Of a stretch of 61,958 nucleotides of DNA, positions 17,559 to 25,509 are shown in pieces (positions within the stretch are counted from its first letter, which is position 1; each line of letters starts with the position of its first letter). Position numbers and translations under genes: made by a program. Source of the DNA: DATNBT01 sp964579765 (lineage in GTDB: Bacteria > Acidobacteriota > Vicinamibacteria > Vicinamibacterales > CAVVIG01). Below the pieces are notes generated by a model. That model saw nothing but the letters and a program-made list of their open reading frames with translations, did no database searches and was not told where the DNA came from. The stretch lies in NCBI GenBank assembly GCA_964579765.1, contig CAZOIK010000267.1:1-61958 (forward strand). The letters run 5' to 3'.

Positions 17559-18233
17559 TTAAGGACGCGACGAACTTCGCTGGCGTCCGGTGAACCGGAG
17601 GCCGAAGCTCACCGGCACCAGCGTCGTTGCGGTCGGTGTGGTTCTCGCGTAGTGATAGCGCACCTCGACGAACGCCGATGCACCGCTGTCGCCGAACGGG
17701 AACAGAAGGCCGCCGCCCGCATTTGCCCCGAAGGCGTCCTCGCTGACCGAGCCCAGGACCTGGTTCGCGGGAACAACGACGGGACCGATGTATCCCCACC
17801 ATGGATCGACGACGTCGATGACGCCGACCGTCGGCGCCGTAAATTCGACCGTTCGCCGGTACCAACCGAGGCTGCCGAGAACGTAGCCATGCAGCATTCT
17901 GGCGATCGGGAATCTCCAGATCGGTCCGGCGGTCAGGGAGAAGACCCGTCCGGTGCCGTTCGGCACCTGCAGCTGCTGCAGCACCGAGTCGCGCACGCCG
18001 AGGTGGTTGAAGGTGAACTCGCCGAAAAGGCCGAAGCCATTGTCGAATGCCGGCCCGCCGCGCAGATCGACGTCCCATCCTGTCCTGAGCCTGCTGCTGA
18101 TGTCACCCACCGTCGCCGATGCGCCAACGCCGAGATCGACGCTCCAGTTCGTCTCCGCTCGTGCCTGAGTGATCGAGAGCAGACAAACCAACGACACCGC
18201 AACGACCGAACCGAACAGCCTTTTCCAAGTCAT
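17559..18233 (-). CDS. Outer-membrane beta-barrel protein
   Basis: 224 residues with a signal peptide (MTWKRLFGSVVAVSLVCLLS, cleaved near ARAE). Alternating hydrophobic/polar strands follow, such as TNWSVDLGVGASATVGD, GFGLFGEFTFNHLGVRD, MLHGYVLGSLGWYRR and SAFVEVRYHYART, and the protein ends in VPVSFGLRF plus a short polar tail. This is the pattern of a small OmpA/OmpW-like or porin-family barrel. I chose the ATG at 18233 because it begins the signal peptide and has GGAG upstream. First gene of the operon with dnaK and psiE (28-bp gap). Envelope function unknown. Confidence 0.75.
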   Translation of the reverse strand: MTWKRLFGSVVAVSLVCLLSITQARAETNWSVDLGVGASATVGDISSRLRTGWDVDLRGGPAFDNGFGLFGEFTFNHLGVRDSVLQQLQVPNGTGRVFSLTAGPIWRFPIARMLHGYVLGSLGWYRRTVEFTAPTVGVIDVVDPWWGYIGPVVVPANQVLGSVSEDAFGANAGGGLLFPFGDSGASAFVEVRYHYARTTPTATTLVPVSFGLRFTGRQRSSSRP

Positions 18234-18274
18234 GTGCTCGCTCCGCATGATGTGAGATACCTGCAGGCGGTCGT

Positions 18275-18288
18275 GCAACATGGCTGCC
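18275..18288 (-). promoter_or_regulatory. Sigma-54-type promoter for barrel-dnaK-psiE operon
   Basis: On the minus strand the sequence is GGCA-GCCATG-TTGC, exact GG-N10-GC spacing with both core boxes intact. The -12 GC lies 42 bases before the ATG at 18233. It is back-to-back with the plus-strand site at 18307, 18 bases away, in the divergent region upstream of hsp20. Confidence 0.6.
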
Positions 18289-18306
18289 GATCCGAGAACA
18301 TCACGC

Positions 18307-18320
18307 GGCAAGCTGCTTGC
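18307..18320 (+). promoter_or_regulatory. Sigma-54-type promoter for hsp20
   Basis: GGCA-AGCTGC-TTGC with exact GG-N10-GC spacing, intergenic and correctly oriented. The -12 element is 62 bases upstream of the hsp20 ATG at 18382. No CIRCE (HrcA) palindrome was seen in this divergent region. Confidence 0.6.
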
Positions 18321-18381
18321 CTCCCGTCGAACGTTCACACCACGTCAATCCGCGGACCGTTCGCGTAAGAGGAGGCATGAG

Positions 18382-18972
18382 ATGGCACAAACGGAAGTGA
18401 GACAGCAGGACAGCGCCACCGCACTGCAGCAGCGACAGGGACACAACAACCAGCAAAGACAGGGGGCCAACGATCAGATCGCGCGCCGGCAGGCGTACCG
18501 GTTCATGAGCCCGTTCGCGCTGCTTCAGCGCATGCTCACCGACGACATCGCGAACCTTTTCGATCAGCAAGGCAGCCGCGCCGGCGGTCAGATGGCCGGC
18601 ACGGGTCCGAGCACTGCAAGCGACATGGTGACCTGGTCGCCGAAAGTCGACGTCATGCAACGCGGAAACGATCTCGTGATTCGCGCGGATCTCCCGGGCG
18701 TGAAACCTGAAGACGTGTCTGTCGAAGTGACCGATGATGCGATCGTGATGTCGGGGCAACGCAAGGAAGAGCACGTCGAGGACTGGGGCAACGTCTACCG
18801 TGTGGAGCGGACCTACGGCGCGTTCTTCAGGGAGATTCCCCTGCCGGAAGGCGCGATCGTCGATCAGGCGAAGGCGTCGTTCACCGACGGCGTCCTCGAG
18901 GTGACGGTGCCGGCGCCGTCCGAACAGGCCGCGCGCGGCCGTCGTCTGGAAATCAACAGCAGTAAGCAGTAA
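18382..18972 (+). CDS. Small heat-shock protein Hsp20 (alpha-crystallin family)
   Basis: 196 residues. The alpha-crystallin domain runs from about residue 85 (WSPKVDVMQRGNDLVIRADL) through LPGVKPEDVSVEVTDD and RVERTYGAFFREIPLPEGA to ASFTDGVLEVTVPAP near 185, including the conserved A-x-x-x-(D/N)-G-V-L motif. The N-terminal 40 residues are unusually Gln/Asn-rich (QQDSATALQQRQGHNNQQRQ). The start at 18382 follows GAGGAGG with good spacing. It prevents aggregation of unfolding proteins. It is divergent from the barrel-dnaK-psiE operon and followed by hdeD on the same strand, each with its own sigma-54-like site. Confidence 0.92.
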   Translation: MAQTEVRQQDSATALQQRQGHNNQQRQGANDQIARRQAYRFMSPFALLQRMLTDDIANLFDQQGSRAGGQMAGTGPSTASDMVTWSPKVDVMQRGNDLVIRADLPGVKPEDVSVEVTDDAIVMSGQRKEEHVEDWGNVYRVERTYGAFFREIPLPEGAIVDQAKASFTDGVLEVTVPAPSEQAARGRRLEINSSKQ

Positions 18973-19048
18973 CGCGATAAATCGCGAGTTCGCGACGGTT
19001 CGGCAGCTGCGGCGGTCTTCAACACCCGCGGCTGCCGGCCGCTCCGCG

Positions 19049-19062
19049 GGCACGCCGCTTGC
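19049..19062 (+). promoter_or_regulatory. Sigma-54-type promoter for hdeD-like gene
   Basis: GGCA-CGCCGC-TTGC, matching the sigma-54 consensus GGCACG-N4-TTGC exactly over both boxes. The -12 GC is 27 bases before the ATG at 19089. Upstream, at 18972-18995, there is a cluster of CGCGA/TCGCGA half-sites (CGCGATAAATCGCG and TCGCGAGTTCGCGA) that could bind an activator. Confidence 0.65.
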
Positions 19063-19088
19063 CTTGGAGCCTTCCCGGGATGCTATCC

Positions 19089-19616
19089 ATGGATCAATCA
19101 AGTCTCCTGATCATCAGAGGGCTTGTCGGGATTGCCCTCGGCGTGCTGGCGATGTTCTGGCCCGGCATCACGCTCGTGATTCTCGTGGGCATCTTCGGCG
19201 TGTATGCAATTCTCGACGGGCTCGCGAATCTCCTGCTCGGCTTCAGGAGCTCGCACCGCCGCTCGTGGCCGCAGATCATCCAGGGCTTGGTGGGGATCGG
19301 TGCCGGCGTGCTGACGTTCATCTGGCCGACGGTCACCGCATTGGCGCTCGTGCTCTTCATCGGCGCCTGGGCGATCGTGACCGGCGTGCTCGAGATGGTT
19401 GCCGCCGTCCGTCTGCGCAAGATGATCAAGGGCGAGTGGCTGCTCGCGCTGAGCGGCATCATGTCCATGCTGTTTGGCGCGCTCGTCTTCGCCTTCCCGG
19501 CCGCTGGCGCCGTCGGCATCGCCTGGCTACTCGGCATCTATGCCGCTGCCGCGGGCGTCGTATTGGTGACGCTGGCGCTCCGCATCCGTACGCATCAGCC
19601 CATTCCGGCGACCTAA
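19089..19616 (+). CDS. HdeD family (DUF308) acid-resistance membrane protein
   Basis: 175 residues with six hydrophobic helices arranged as three pairs, for example LIIRGLVGIALGVLAMFWPG, ITLVILVGIFGVYAILDGLA, IIQGLVGIGAGVLTFIWP and ALVLFIGAWAIVTGVLEMV. The repeated RGxxGIxxGxxxxxWP pattern is the DUF308 signature. HdeD in E. coli is an inner-membrane protein of the acid-fitness island whose mechanism is unclear. The ATG at 19089 is preceded by GGGA at a good distance; an in-frame ATG at 19080 is an alternative. A second, more divergent member lies at 24219-24761. Confidence 0.85.
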   Translation: MDQSSLLIIRGLVGIALGVLAMFWPGITLVILVGIFGVYAILDGLANLLLGFRSSHRRSWPQIIQGLVGIGAGVLTFIWPTVTALALVLFIGAWAIVTGVLEMVAAVRLRKMIKGEWLLALSGIMSMLFGALVFAFPAAGAVGIAWLLGIYAAAAGVVLVTLALRIRTHQPIPAT

Positions 19617-19792
19617 ACATTGGAGAAGCTGTGGCCCGCGTCCTGACAGCCGGCGCCCTCGCCACGGGTTCGCGCTGGTGGGGAGTCAGGATCTCCTCAC
19701 CTCGACAGGGGTTCAGCTCGACGCCGGAAGGATCATGCCCCTCGGGATCGCCTTCGACCACACGGCTGCTGTGCCCTGCCCCAGCCATTTCG

Positions 19793-19806
19793 GGCACAGC
19801 CAATGC
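19793..19806 (+). promoter_or_regulatory. Near-match sigma-54-type site before pseudo-receiver gene
   Basis: GGCA-CAGCCA-ATGC: GG-N10-GC spacing is kept, with one mismatch in the -12 box. The -12 GC lies 47 bases before the ATG at 19853, in an otherwise featureless 236-bp spacer after hdeD. Confidence 0.35.
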
Positions 19807-19852
19807 GTCACTCGCACGTGTCTCTCAACGCCGAGTCCCGACCATCCACTCA

Positions 19853-20425
19853 ATGCGTCCGGTCGCACTCCTCGTCGATCGCAGCGCCGACAACCGTCGC
19901 ATGTACGCGGAGTATTTACGATTTGTCTCGTGGCGCAGCGAGGAGGCGACGGACGGACGCGACGGCTTCATAAAGGCGCTCACGCGCCCTCACGATGCCA
20001 TCGTCATGGAGACGCGGCTGGCGTTCATCAGCGGGTTCGAACTGTGCCGCATCCTCAAGCACGATCGGCTCACGGCGGCCGTGCCGATCGTCTTCGTCAC
20101 CGGCGACGGCTTCCGTTCGAACGTCGAACACGCGCGCCGGGCCGGCGCCGACTCCGTGCTCGTCAAGCCCTGTCTGCCTTCGAGCCTGGCCGTCGAACTC
20201 AATCGGTTGCGTGTCCACCAACCGCCGGACAGGGTGGCGAGCGCCGGCCGAAGACGACTCGCGAAATTGACACGCTCACTCGTGCGATGCCCGTCATGCC
20301 ACGGCCGTCTCCTCGATCTCAGTCGCGCTGACGCTCTCGGGCGGTTCGACTACGTCTTCTGTAGCGTAGCCTGCGGCACCTTCGGCTACCGCCGCGAAGC
20401 GACGCGAGAGCGGAAGGCCTTGTGA
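19853..20425 (+). CDS. Pseudo-receiver protein (phospho-Asp replaced by Glu) with C-terminal Cys-rich motif
   Basis: 190 residues. A CheY-like receiver spans about residues 1-120 (PVALLVDRSADNRRMYAEYL, then GFELCRILKH, PIVFVTGDGFR, ADSVLVKP). The Thr and Lys of the active site are kept, but the phosphoacceptor position reads DAIVMETRL where DxVxxDxxL is expected, so Glu replaces Asp. Only one of the two N-terminal acidic residues remains (VDRS). A C-terminal tail carries CPSCHGRLLDL and FCSVACG, a possible CxxC...CxxxC zinc knuckle. A permanently active-like or phosphorylation-independent adaptor is possible. The stop at 20423-20425 abuts the sigma-54-like site of the next gene. Confidence 0.75.
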   Translation: MRPVALLVDRSADNRRMYAEYLRFVSWRSEEATDGRDGFIKALTRPHDAIVMETRLAFISGFELCRILKHDRLTAAVPIVFVTGDGFRSNVEHARRAGADSVLVKPCLPSSLAVELNRLRVHQPPDRVASAGRRRLAKLTRSLVRCPSCHGRLLDLSRADALGRFDYVFCSVACGTFGYRREATRERKAL

Positions 20426-20439
20426 GGCACCGGAGTTGC
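20426..20439 (+). promoter_or_regulatory. Sigma-54-type promoter for OB-like secreted protein
   Basis: GGCA-CCGGAG-TTGC with exact GG-N10-GC spacing, in the 37-bp gap after the pseudo-receiver gene. The -12 GC is 23 bases before the ATG at 20463, so the 5' leader would be short but includes the GGGAGGGA ribosome site. Confidence 0.6.
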
Positions 20440-20462
20440 TCCTGGCGTGCCGGGAGGGACTC

Positions 20463-21206
20463 ATGAAGTTATCGCTTGTATTGGCGACGGCGCTGGCCGT
20501 CGCGGCAACGGCGCCCGAGAAGGCTGACCTGAAAGACGTCACACGCCATGCGGACAAATACATCGGCAAGACAATCGCCGTGGACGGCGAAGTCATGGAT
20601 GTGCTCGGACCGCATCTCTTCGTCGTGGACGCTCCGCGCTGGTTTCATCTCTTTGGCGGCATGGTCGTCGTCGTGCCGGAGCCGTTCGCGGCCATCGTGC
20701 GGCGGGATGCCCCGATTCACGTGACGGGGACCGTCGAGAAGGTCGTGTTGGCGGAAGCAAGGCGGAGGTGGGCGTTCCTGAGTGATCCCGCCATCGAGGT
20801 GGATCTCTTCGAGAAGCCGGTCATCGTCGCGAGCGAAGTGACGACCATCGCGCCGAGCGTCGTCAGCCTCAGGTTTCAACCTGGACAGCCCACGGCAGGT
20901 TCACGTGGCGACACGACGATTAAAGACGCCGGCACGATCGCGAAAGCCGGCGACAGCTCGATGGCCGGACGTCACGTCGACTTGAGCGGCACCGTGTCGC
21001 GTACGGTGGGCGAAGGATTCTGGCTGAAGACGATGTCTGGCGACGAAGTGTTCGTGCTTCCGGCATCGAAGACGTCCGTGCGGCCATCGCAGAGTGTCGC
21101 GGTGCAGGGTACGCTGCTCGAATCGCCGCGACGTTCGTCTGGCCAAGCTGCGCCCGCCACGAAACAGCCGACGTACGTGTATGCCGACAAAGTGACGCCG
21201 AAGTAG
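20463..21206 (+). CDS. Secreted protein with two OB-like repeats
   Basis: 247 residues. A short hydrophobic leader (MKLSLVLATALAVAATA) is followed by two similar segments. The first (about 25-100) reads DKYIGKTIAVDGEVMDVLGP...LFVVDAPRW...PIHVTGTVEKV; the second (about 165-225) reads MAGRHVDLSGTVSRTVGEGFWLKT...VFVLP...VAVQGTLLES. Each has the beta pattern of an OB-fold / BOF-type periplasmic domain. The ribosome site GGGAGGGA supports the start at 20463. Function unknown. The site at 20426 and the neighbouring stress genes suggest an envelope-stress role. It ends 20 bp from the convergent sigma-54 activator gene. Confidence 0.65.
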   Translation: MKLSLVLATALAVAATAPEKADLKDVTRHADKYIGKTIAVDGEVMDVLGPHLFVVDAPRWFHLFGGMVVVVPEPFAAIVRRDAPIHVTGTVEKVVLAEARRRWAFLSDPAIEVDLFEKPVIVASEVTTIAPSVVSLRFQPGQPTAGSRGDTTIKDAGTIAKAGDSSMAGRHVDLSGTVSRTVGEGFWLKTMSGDEVFVLPASKTSVRPSQSVAVQGTLLESPRRSSGQAAPATKQPTYVYADKVTPK

Positions 21207-21226
21207 CCCGGCGGCAGCCGAGGACA

Positions 21227-22327
21227 CTACGACCGACCGAAGCGATAACGCTGCTTGTCGATGTTGTAGCGTCTAATCTTCGATTCGAGCGTCGACGGCG
21301 GGAGCCCCAGACGCGCGGCCGCGCCCGACAGACCAGACACGCGTCCTCCCGTTGCCGTCAGGGCGTCTTCAATCAGCCGCTGTTCGTTTTCCTCGAGCAC
21401 GGCGTCGAGGCGCGATCCGGGTTTCCGGACAGGGCGCTCAGCGAGAAGGCCCGCCGGGATTTCGAGCAGCGGCCCGTCACACAGAATGGCGCTCTGTTCG
21501 ACGATGTTTTCGAGTTGGCGGATGTTGCCCGGCCAGCTGAACGCCTCCATCCGTGCGAGCGAGTTCGGCTGGACGCCACTGAACTGTCGGCCAAGCTTCC
21601 GCTCCGCCTGACGTAGAAAATGGTACACGAGCGCCGGAATGTCCTCCGCGCGCTCGCGAAGCGCGGGCAGATGAATCGGGAACACGCTCAAGCGGTAGTA
21701 CAGGTCCACACGAAATCGCTGCTTCGCCACTTCGTCCTCCAGGTCACGGTTCGTCGCCGCGATCAGGCGAATGTCGACACGCTTGGTCTGCGAGCTGCCG
21801 AGGCGTTCGAACTCTCCTTCCTGCAGCACGCGCAGCAGCGCGACCTGCATCTCGTTCGACAACTCGCCGACTTCGTCGAGAAAGAGAGTCGCGCGATCGG
21901 CCTGTTCGAACCGCCCGATCCGGCGCTGCACCGCGCCGGTGAACGCGCCGTGCTCATGACCGAACAGCTCCGAGGAGATCAGCGTCTCGGGAATGGCGCC
22001 GACGTTCACCGCGAAGAACCGATGGCCCGCGCGCTGTGACCTGCGATGAATGGCCCTCGCGGCGAGCTCCTTGCCGGTACCGGTCTCCCCGGTGATCAGC
22101 ACCGTGGCGTTGGTCGGCGCCACGCGCTCGATGCGGTCGGACGCGTCTCGGAACGCTTGCGATCGGCTGGAAATACGATCCATCGACCGCCTGTCGCGCG
22201 CCGATTCATTCCGCTCCAGAGGGTGGGGCGTCGGACGTGGACCTGACCGTGTCGCATCGTCTTCTGACATCGCGTACATGCTTTCCTCCGGACGATCTGA
22301 ATCAGACTCGAACAGTACTGCGTCCAT
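21227..22327 (-). CDS. Sigma-54-dependent transcriptional activator (AAA+ with C-terminal HTH, no receiver)
   Basis: 366 residues, nearly all AAA+ activator domain. Walker A is GETGTGKELAARAIH at about residue 80, the sigma-54-contacting loop EHGAFTGA at about 125, and Walker B TLFLDEVGEL at about 150. An R-finger region is present (FRVDLYYRLSVFPIHLP), as is WPGNIRQLENIVEQ. The C-terminal Fis-type HTH is unusual for ending in LPPSTLESKIRRYNIDKQRY, with LESKIRRY in place of the common LxxKLKKLGI. The N-terminus has only about 55 residues and no receiver, PAS or GAF domain, so activity may be set by expression or by a partner such as the sensor encoded just upstream (37-bp gap). This is the only such activator in the window and the natural candidate to drive the surrounding GG-N10-GC promoters. 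Confidence 0.93.
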   Translation of the reverse strand: MDAVLFESDSDRPEESMYAMSEDDATRSGPRPTPHPLERNESARDRRSMDRISSRSQAFRDASDRIERVAPTNATVLITGETGTGKELAARAIHRRSQRAGHRFFAVNVGAIPETLISSELFGHEHGAFTGAVQRRIGRFEQADRATLFLDEVGELSNEMQVALLRVLQEGEFERLGSSQTKRVDIRLIAATNRDLEDEVAKQRFRVDLYYRLSVFPIHLPALRERAEDIPALVYHFLRQAERKLGRQFSGVQPNSLARMEAFSWPGNIRQLENIVEQSAILCDGPLLEIPAGLLAERPVRKPGSRLDAVLEENEQRLIEDALTATGGRVSGLSGAAARLGLPPSTLESKIRRYNIDKQRYRFGRS

Positions 22328-22364
22328 CGATGGCGCTCAAGCTCGTACAACTACGTGGCCTGGC

Positions 22365-24185
22365 TTACAGCAGAACGATGTGATGCTTGATCGCGTACTG
22401 CACAAGCTCGGCGATCGTGTGCAGGTCGAGCGACTTCATCGCCGCGTAGCGATGAAACTCAACGGTCCTAGGGGAGATCCCAAGTGCGGTGCTGATTTGT
22501 TTCGTACTTCGCCCTTCAGCGGCCAGCTGCACGACTTCTCGCTGCCGTCGAGACAGTCTGTCCAAGCCAGTCCGCGCAGCGCCACGACGATGAACGCTGG
22601 TCTCGATTGCCTGCTCGTTCACGGCCGACGACATGAAGCTGCGGCCGGCAAGCACTTCCCGAATGGCCGTCAGGATTTCAGTGCCTGCCGAGCTTTTGAG
22701 GGAGAGGCCATGAATGTCTTTCGCGAGTCCGCCAATCAGCTCGGTCACTTTCAACAGCGGGCCGGCGAGCGCCTGCCCGGACTGCCCCGACGCCTCTGAG
22801 ATCCGCGCGACCTCCATGCCGATCGCCGCGAGGCGCTGACTGAAGACGTCGTGCAGTTCGTGGGCCAGGTGCTTGCTCTGCACTTCCTGGCCTTCGATCA
22901 GCCTCATTGTCAGGTCCTGCAGTACGGCCGAGCTTCGCTTGGACTCGACCATCTCTGCCGCCTGCCTGGCGTACAGGTCGGTCATCCGAAGAACGAGAGC
23001 GTCCGGTCGATAGGGGCGCCGGAAGTACGTCGAGATCACGCCGAGCGGCTGCCGGCTTCCGCTCAACATCGGTGTCGAGTGTACGGCCCGTACCTGCGCG
23101 GCCAGCGCGGCCTGACGGTACGGAGCGAACGCGGGATCAGTTTCGACGTCTTCGACAATGACGTGCGTGTATTCGCGGAGAGCGCGGGCGTACGTGCTCC
23201 CGCCTTCGGCGCCACCATCAAGAAACGAGTCGAGGGACTCCGTCGCGATCCCTCGGTAGGCCAGTACCTCGAACCGCCCGCTTTCAGGGTTGTGGAGCTG
23301 GAGGGTGCCTGCATCGGCGCCCTGCAGAGCCACGATCGCCTCGAGCGCCTCGTCCAGCAGCTGGTCGAGATTCATTTCCGCGTAGAGCCGGGTGCTGAAC
23401 TCGTGAAGGCGCGTCATCGCCGCCAACCCCAGCGACAGGACGTTCTTCAGCGCGATCGTCTCCATTTCGGCGCGCCTCCGCTCGGTGATGTCCTGCACGA
23501 GGCCCACGAAGAAATCGACGCTCCCGTCGGCGCGCCGCTGGCATCGCGCGGCCATGATGCTGTCGATCACCTCTCCGTTCTTGCGGATCCATCGCTTGTC
23601 CATCGAATAGCCGTCGATCTCGCCGGCCATCACGCGAGTAAATTGCGCGAGATCGGCGGCGAGATCGTCGGGGTGGGTCATTTCCGCCCAGGTTTTCTGC
23701 AACAGCTCGCTTCGCTCGTAGCCGAGAATCCGGCACAGCTCGTTGTTGACTTCGAGAATGCCCTTCGATACCGACGTGATCGCCATGCCGACCATGCCGA
23801 TCTCGAAGCAGCGACGGAGGCGATCGTCGCTTTCGCGGAGGGCCAGCTGAGACTGTTTCTGATCGGTAATGTCGATTAGCGTGTTGACGGTGCTCAGAAG
23901 AGCGCCGGACGCGTCCCGCAGCGCTTCGGGATAACAGATGACGCTGCGGCGCGTGCCGTCAGGACGCTCGACGAGCAATTCCTCGCCGCGAACCTCGCGA
24001 TAGAGCTTGAATGACCCGCACCAGCGATCGGTATTCAGCTCGGGCGTGCGTCCCCATAATGCGCGCGCCGCTTCGTTATACAGCGTGATCCGCCCGTCGG
24101 CATCGCAGGTGTAGATCGCGACGGGCAGACTCTGAACAAGTAGAGAGTCTTGCTCGGTGCGCCGCGCGTGCTCTGGGGCGCCCAT
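22365..24185 (-). CDS. Chimeric PAS-PAS-GAF-DHp sensor fused to NarL/LuxR-type HTH, no ATPase domain
   Basis: 606 residues. Two PAS domains (about 15-115 and 120-245, the second ending DFFVGLVQDITERRRAE) are followed by a GAF domain (about 265-420). A HisKA_3-like dimerisation helix has the H-box LAHELHDVFSQRLAAIGMEV at about 435-455. Instead of HATPase_c, the chain passes from GGLAKDIHGLS into LKSSAGTEILTAIREVLAGR, which is the last helix and linker of a NarL-type receiver. It ends in a LuxR HTH (LSRRQREVVQLAAEGRSTKQ and ISPRTVEFHRYAAMKSLDL). It cannot autophosphorylate as a normal kinase and is best seen as a one-component DNA-binding sensor. Same strand as, and upstream of, the sigma-54 activator. 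Confidence 0.88.
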   Translation of the reverse strand: MGAPEHARRTEQDSLLVQSLPVAIYTCDADGRITLYNEAARALWGRTPELNTDRWCGSFKLYREVRGEELLVERPDGTRRSVICYPEALRDASGALLSTVNTLIDITDQKQSQLALRESDDRLRRCFEIGMVGMAITSVSKGILEVNNELCRILGYERSELLQKTWAEMTHPDDLAADLAQFTRVMAGEIDGYSMDKRWIRKNGEVIDSIMAARCQRRADGSVDFFVGLVQDITERRRAEMETIALKNVLSLGLAAMTRLHEFSTRLYAEMNLDQLLDEALEAIVALQGADAGTLQLHNPESGRFEVLAYRGIATESLDSFLDGGAEGGSTYARALREYTHVIVEDVETDPAFAPYRQAALAAQVRAVHSTPMLSGSRQPLGVISTYFRRPYRPDALVLRMTDLYARQAAEMVESKRSSAVLQDLTMRLIEGQEVQSKHLAHELHDVFSQRLAAIGMEVARISEASGQSGQALAGPLLKVTELIGGLAKDIHGLSLKSSAGTEILTAIREVLAGRSFMSSAVNEQAIETSVHRRGAARTGLDRLSRRQREVVQLAAEGRSTKQISTALGISPRTVEFHRYAAMKSLDLHTIAELVQYAIKHHIVLL

Positions 24186-24218
24186 TCCTTGTTATAGCGC
24201 ACTTACGCACCCGTCGGC

Positions 24219-24761
24219 CTAGCTTGCACGAATCTCTTCAGCGAGTTGGCGCAACCGCAGCGCGAGCGAGAGGACGATTAACGCAAACAACCAGACATAC
24301 GATCCAATGACCCACCCGGGATCAGGCACGCCGACGGGTGACAGCGCCAACACCCCGCACAGGATCGAAAGCAAACCGGCAAGCGGCAGCGGCCACTCAC
24401 CGCTGAGATCCTTGCGAAGCGCAATGGCTACCGCAATCGAGGCGGCGCCGCACAGTAGCGCCCACACGGCAAAGACATTCACCAGCCTGTATGCGGTGGC
24501 CGCGGGTGCGGCAAACACCACCGCCCCGACGACCACGCGGACGATTGCGTCGAAAAGAAAGCTGCCGAAGCCCTCGTGCCCCTTCACGCCGATCGCGATG
24601 ATCAACGCGATGACGCCGTCGGTCAGCGCGTATGCGCCGAACAGCCACGCCAATTGCGTCATGGTCAGATTGGGCCACCACGTCATCACGCCACCGAACG
24701 AGGCGGCGATCACGACGCGCAGCAGCACGAATCCCCAGTTGGCAGCAAGCGCAGCGAGCAT
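24219..24761 (-). CDS. HdeD-like (DUF308) membrane protein
   Basis: 180 residues with about six transmembrane helices: FVLLRVVIAASFGGVMTWWP, LAWLFGAYALTDGVIALIIA, IVRVVVGAVVFAAPA, VFAVWALLCGAASIAVAIAL, PLAGLLSILCGVLALSP and VIGSYVWLFALIVLSLAL. This is the DUF308/HdeD topology; sequence similarity to the 19089-19616 gene is moderate. ATG codons at 24770 and 24761 are both possible; GGAGGA sits nine bases before 24761, so I prefer that one. Second gene of the operon BON - hdeD - sensor - sigma-54 activator. Confidence 0.75.
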   Translation of the reverse strand: MLAALAANWGFVLLRVVIAASFGGVMTWWPNLTMTQLAWLFGAYALTDGVIALIIAIGVKGHEGFGSFLFDAIVRVVVGAVVFAAPAATAYRLVNVFAVWALLCGAASIAVAIALRKDLSGEWPLPLAGLLSILCGVLALSPVGVPDPGWVIGSYVWLFALIVLSLALRLRQLAEEIRAS

Positions 24762-24781
24762 TGCCAGCATTCCTCCGTCGG

Positions 24782-25453
24782 TTAGAACCCGATCGTGATG
24801 CGGTTGTCCACCTCGATTACGCCCGGCGCGGCCCACGCCTGACGAGCGGCTTCCTCCTTCTCCGCCCATGAGCGCACGGTCCCTCTCAGAGTCACCTTGC
24901 CACCGTCGACGTCCACGGTGATCTTCTGCGCGTCGCTCTGGGCCGTTCGCACCAGCGCGTCCTCGATCTTCTTCTTCAGGTCCGCAGGCGCCGGCCGGGC
25001 CTTCACTGTGATGAGGTTCGACACGCCTTTCACGCCGGTGAGACGGCGGACGACGCGCTCGGCGTCGTCGCGCTGGAACTGCCAGTCGACCTCGCCCTTC
25101 AGCGTCACCCACGCGTTCGAGACAGTGACGTCGAGCCGGTCAATCGGAAGGAACGCGTCCCACTCCAACGCGCGCACCGCGGCGGCCGCGATGTCCGCGT
25201 CCGTGCGTTTATCATCCTTCGACAGCCTGACCTCGACGTCGTTGGCCACGGCCGTGACGCCGCGCACGCGATGGGCCGCGTCTTCGGCCGCCCAGCGCTT
25301 GGTGTAGGAGTCCACCCATCCGGTCAACGTGACGACGCCGTCCTTGACGGAGACGCCAATCTCGCTTGCGTTGACCCGCGGCTCCCACTTCAGTTCGGCG
25401 AGCACGTCCTGCTGAATCTGCGTATCCGTTCGTGTCTCAGTTGCAAGTGCCAT
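24782..25453 (-). CDS. Triple BON-domain protein
   Basis: 223 residues with no signal peptide and three successive BON domains (about 8-75, 82-150, 155-223). Each starts with a helix (TDTQIQQDVLAELKW, TDADIAAAAVRALEW, ADLKKKIEDALVRT), then a strand pair with VTLTGWVDS, VTLKGEVDW or VTLRGTVRS, and ends in GVTAVANDV, GVKGVSNLI or GVIEVDNRI. BON domains bind phospholipid or act in osmotic and envelope stress (OsmY-like). The ATG at 25453 has AAAGGA at suitable spacing. First gene of the operon that ends with the sigma-54 activator; a near-match sigma-54 site at 25510-25523 precedes it. Confidence 0.88.
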   Translation of the reverse strand: MALATETRTDTQIQQDVLAELKWEPRVNASEIGVSVKDGVVTLTGWVDSYTKRWAAEDAAHRVRGVTAVANDVEVRLSKDDKRTDADIAAAAVRALEWDAFLPIDRLDVTVSNAWVTLKGEVDWQFQRDDAERVVRRLTGVKGVSNLITVKARPAPADLKKKIEDALVRTAQSDAQKITVDVDGGKVTLRGTVRSWAEKEEAARQAWAAPGVIEVDNRITIGF

Positions 25454-25509
25454 CGTAGTCATTCCTTTCGGTTGTCGGTTGTGTCCGACGTCGTGAACAC
25501 GCTCGGAAC

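Noticed and set aside
18234..18381. CIRCE/HrcA or sigma-32 control of the chaperone genes
   Set aside because: No TTAGCACTC-N9-GAGTGCTAA-like palindrome and no convincing sigma-32 boxes were seen between the divergent chaperone operons.
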